Source of the DNA: an uncultured Bacilli bacterium
GTDB lineage: Bacteria; Bacillota_I; Bacilli_A; RF39; UBA660
DNA length: 42,138 nucleotides
Reading direction: 5' to 3'
NCBI GenBank assembly: GCA_934131695.1
Contig: CAKOZV010000009.1
Span: forward strand, 1 to 42,138
Part shown: positions 40,548-42,138 of the stretch, in pieces
Layout: each line of letters starts with the position of its first letter
How positions within the stretch are numbered: position 1 is the stretch's first letter
Program-made: the position numbers and the translations under genes
Notes under the pieces: generated by a model
Told to the model about the DNA's origin: nothing
Seen by the model: only the letters and a program-made list of their open reading frames with translations
Database searches by the model: none

Positions 40548-41955
40548 ATTCACCATCTAGACTCCATGTCTTAGCATCAGTTATTTTAACTTTTACTATT
40601 TTACCAATTATATCATCATTTCCATTTTTAATATTAACTAGTTTATTAGTATCAGTATAACCAAAGTATTCTTCATTTTTCTTTAAGGATTTACCTTCTA
40701 CTAAAACCTCTACTTCGACACCTTCTAGTTTTTTATTATTTTCTAAAAAGTAGGTATTTACTATTTCATTTAATTTATAAAGTCTCTTTTCTTTTTCACC
40801 AAGTGCTATATCATCTTTCATTTTAGCAGCTGGAGTATTTTCTCTTGGCGAATAGATAAAGGTAAAGGCATTATCATATTTACATTCATTTACTAAATCT
40901 AGTGTCTTTTGAAAGTCTTCTTCACTCTCAGTTGGAAATCCTACTATTATATCAGTTGAAATAGCACAGTTTTTTATTCTTTCTTTCATCTTATGAAATA
41001 AGGTTAGATAACTTTCGATATTATAACGTCTTCCCATTAATTTTAGTATTCTATCACTTCCTGCTTGCACTGGTAGATGCACACTTGGCATTATATTATC
41101 ATACTTTGCAATAACATCTATCATAGAATCAGTAAAGTCCCAAGGATGACTAGTCATAAATCTTACTCTTGGAATACCAATTTTAGCAACATCTTCTAAA
41201 AGTTCAGCTATAGAATAGTTATCATACAAGTCTTTTCCATAAGCATTAACATTTTGTCCTAATAAAGTTACTTCTTGATAGTTCTCTTCTTTTAGTTTTT
41301 TAATCTCTTCTAGTATTTCTTCTTTTTTACGACTTCTTTGTCTTCCTCTTGTATAAGGTACTATACAGTAAGTACAGAATTTATCACAACCATAGATAAT
41401 AGTTACATAGGCTTTAAACTTATTTTTTCTCTTAGTAGGAAGATTCTCTACCAATTCTCTTTCTCTTGAATATACCTCTACTTGTATCTTACCTTCTTCA
41501 ATAGATTTTATTAAAACTTCTGGTAATTCAAAGATATTATGAGTACCAATAACAAAGTTTAGATATGAATATTTCTCTAGTAGATTATTAACTACCCCTT
41601 CTTCTTGTGCCATACAACCACATAGACCAATCATTAAATCCTTCTTTTCTTCCTTTAAATGTTTACATCTTCCTAACATACCAAAGGCTTTATTATGAGC
41701 ATTTTCTCTAATAGAACAAGTGTTTAATAAAATTAAGTCAGCTTTTTCATAGTCATCTGTAAAAGAAAAGCCTAGTTCTTTTAATAGTCCTGTTATTATC
41801 TCACTATCATGTTCATTCATCTGACAACCATAAGTTTTTAAAAAACATTTCTTGCCTAAAAATCTATTTTTATATTCTTCTTTTAATTTATAGTTTTTCT
41901 CCTGATATTCTCTCTTATCAGTCGTTTTTGCTTCTTTATAACTTGGTAAATGCAT
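40534..41955 (-). CDS. miaB: tRNA-2-methylthio-N6-adenosine synthase MiaB
   Basis: Radical SAM methylthiotransferase for i6A37 of tRNA. The N-terminal UPF0004 domain shows CFLKTYGCQMNEHDSE, LLNTCSIRENAHNKA and GLCGCMAQ with three cluster Cys. The radical SAM motif is CDKFCTYC within YGCDKFCTYCIVPYTRG. A TRAM domain closes the protein (VEVEVLVEGKSLKKNEEYFGY). 473 residues from 41955, where GGGGTG precedes the ATG. Confidence 0.95.
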   Translation of the reverse strand: MHLPSYKEAKTTDKREYQEKNYKLKEEYKNRFLGKKCFLKTYGCQMNEHDSEIITGLLKELGFSFTDDYEKADLILLNTCSIRENAHNKAFGMLGRCKHLKEEKKDLMIGLCGCMAQEEGVVNNLLEKYSYLNFVIGTHNIFELPEVLIKSIEEGKIQVEVYSRERELVENLPTKRKNKFKAYVTIIYGCDKFCTYCIVPYTRGRQRSRKKEEILEEIKKLKEENYQEVTLLGQNVNAYGKDLYDNYSIAELLEDVAKIGIPRVRFMTSHPWDFTDSMIDVIAKYDNIMPSVHLPVQAGSDRILKLMGRRYNIESYLTLFHKMKERIKNCAISTDIIVGFPTESEEDFQKTLDLVNECKYDNAFTFIYSPRENTPAAKMKDDIALGEKEKRLYKLNEIVNTYFLENNKKLEGVEVEVLVEGKSLKKNEEYFGYTDTNKLVNIKNGNDDIIGKIVKVKITDAKTWSLDGEYVSR

Positions 41956-42019
41956 ACTTTTCACCCCACAATAAGTACTATATATTGTTCCTTTCTTCTA
42001 ATTTAATCAAGATTACTCT

Positions 42020-42025
42020 ATTATA
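42020..42025 (-). promoter_or_regulatory. -10 box of miaB
   Basis: TATAAT (42025-42020) on the minus strand, 65 bases before the start. The -35 is weak. Confidence 0.45.
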
Positions 42026-42079
42026 CTACATGTTCTTTAAAATTACATTTCTTTTTTATTATTGATTAAATAAAATTCA

Positions 42080-42109
42080 AACTTCCCGCTCTATAACTAG
42101 TGGGAAGTT
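42080..42109. terminator. Stem at the right edge, possible terminator
   Basis: AACTTCCC pairs with GGGAAGTT (8 bp). On the minus strand it is followed by TGAATTTTATTT. The gene it would serve lies beyond the window. Confidence 0.45.
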
Positions 42110-42114
42110 AGTCT

Positions 42115-42138
42115 TATAATCACAATAGGTGTAATATG
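42115..42138 (+). promoter_or_regulatory. Possible start region of a further gene
   Basis: TATAAT (42115-42120), an AGGTG ribosome-like site and ATG as the very last three bases. A gene may begin here, but the window ends. Confidence 0.25.

Noticed and set aside
1..42138. tRNA, rRNA and CRISPR array
   Set aside because: Looked for on both strands by eye; no acceptable cloverleaf, rRNA-like stretch or regular spacer array was found. A covariance-model search would be decisive.

Overview
The DNA is AT-rich and low in GC, and uses TGG for tryptophan with the standard code. Gene order and content are Bacilli-like: a divIB-murB-murG cluster, miaB next to a ymcA-type gene, rpmG-efp, tig, and queA-ruvB-ruvA-yebC. 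A full peptidoglycan and division set (murB, murG, divIB, an ftsW-type gene) sits with spore genes (cotE, a cotJA/cotJB fusion, cotJC, a YjcZ-type peptide). The window therefore suggests a small-genome, endospore-forming, walled Firmicute, probably an uncultured gut Bacilli lineage near the Erysipelotrichia/Mollicutes branch. The lineage is inference; spore formation follows from the gene families.

Layout. 1-540: N-terminus of a tnpB running off the left edge and a relic of an AAA-type ATPase gene. 543-4598 (minus): phosphohexomutase-murG-murB-divIB. 4676-7894 (minus): a 21-residue-repeat protein behind an operator-like promoter, a deacetylase-like membrane protein with no obvious catalytic motif, and an Rpn-type nuclease split from its C-terminal domain. 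7980-8470: a gene-poor stretch that I read as a candidate type I toxin-antitoxin locus, bracketed by a 21-bp direct repeat. 8469-10887 (minus): polysaccharide glycosyltransferases (PssE/PssD pair and a GT4 enzyme). 10967-13113 (minus): zinc-ribbon protein, a gluzincin-like metallopeptidase and a membrane partner. 13139-14917: shared divergent promoters, an M23 peptidase and the cotJ genes. 14956-23183 (minus): housekeeping (CBS-type pyrophosphatase, galE, efp, rpmG, tig, queA, ruvB, ruvA, yebC). 23264-27350: a very large prepilin-like protein, its small neighbour, a DUF192 protein and dnaI. 27414-32570 (minus): competence genes comEA-comEC, with a duplicated comEC 3' end and two different YhcG/DUF1016 nuclease genes. 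32747-37314: ftsW-type gene, a YjcZ peptide, def, a surface protein with two DUF6273-like modules, and cotE. 37499-39375: an ABC ATPase relic next to an intact IS200/IS605 element (tnpA, tnpB, probable omega RNA). 39391-42138: an unknown membrane protein, a ymcA-type gene, miaB, and the possible start of another gene.

How the genes work together. Cell-wall precursor synthesis (murB, murG), division (divIB, ftsW), surface sugar assembly (phosphohexomutase, galE, PssD/PssE, GT4), wall cleavage (M23) and spore coat (CotE, CotJ) make up a cell-envelope theme. DNA uptake (comEA, comEC), Holliday-junction processing (ruvA, ruvB) and replication loading (dnaI) form a second theme.

The most interesting parts are the candidate type I toxin-antitoxin locus near 8.2 kb, the comEC-tail/DUF1016 cassette duplication at 27.4-30.4 kb, the split Rpn gene, the CotJA-CotJB fusion, the 778-residue prepilin-like protein, and the repeated use of gene 3' ends as transcription terminators.
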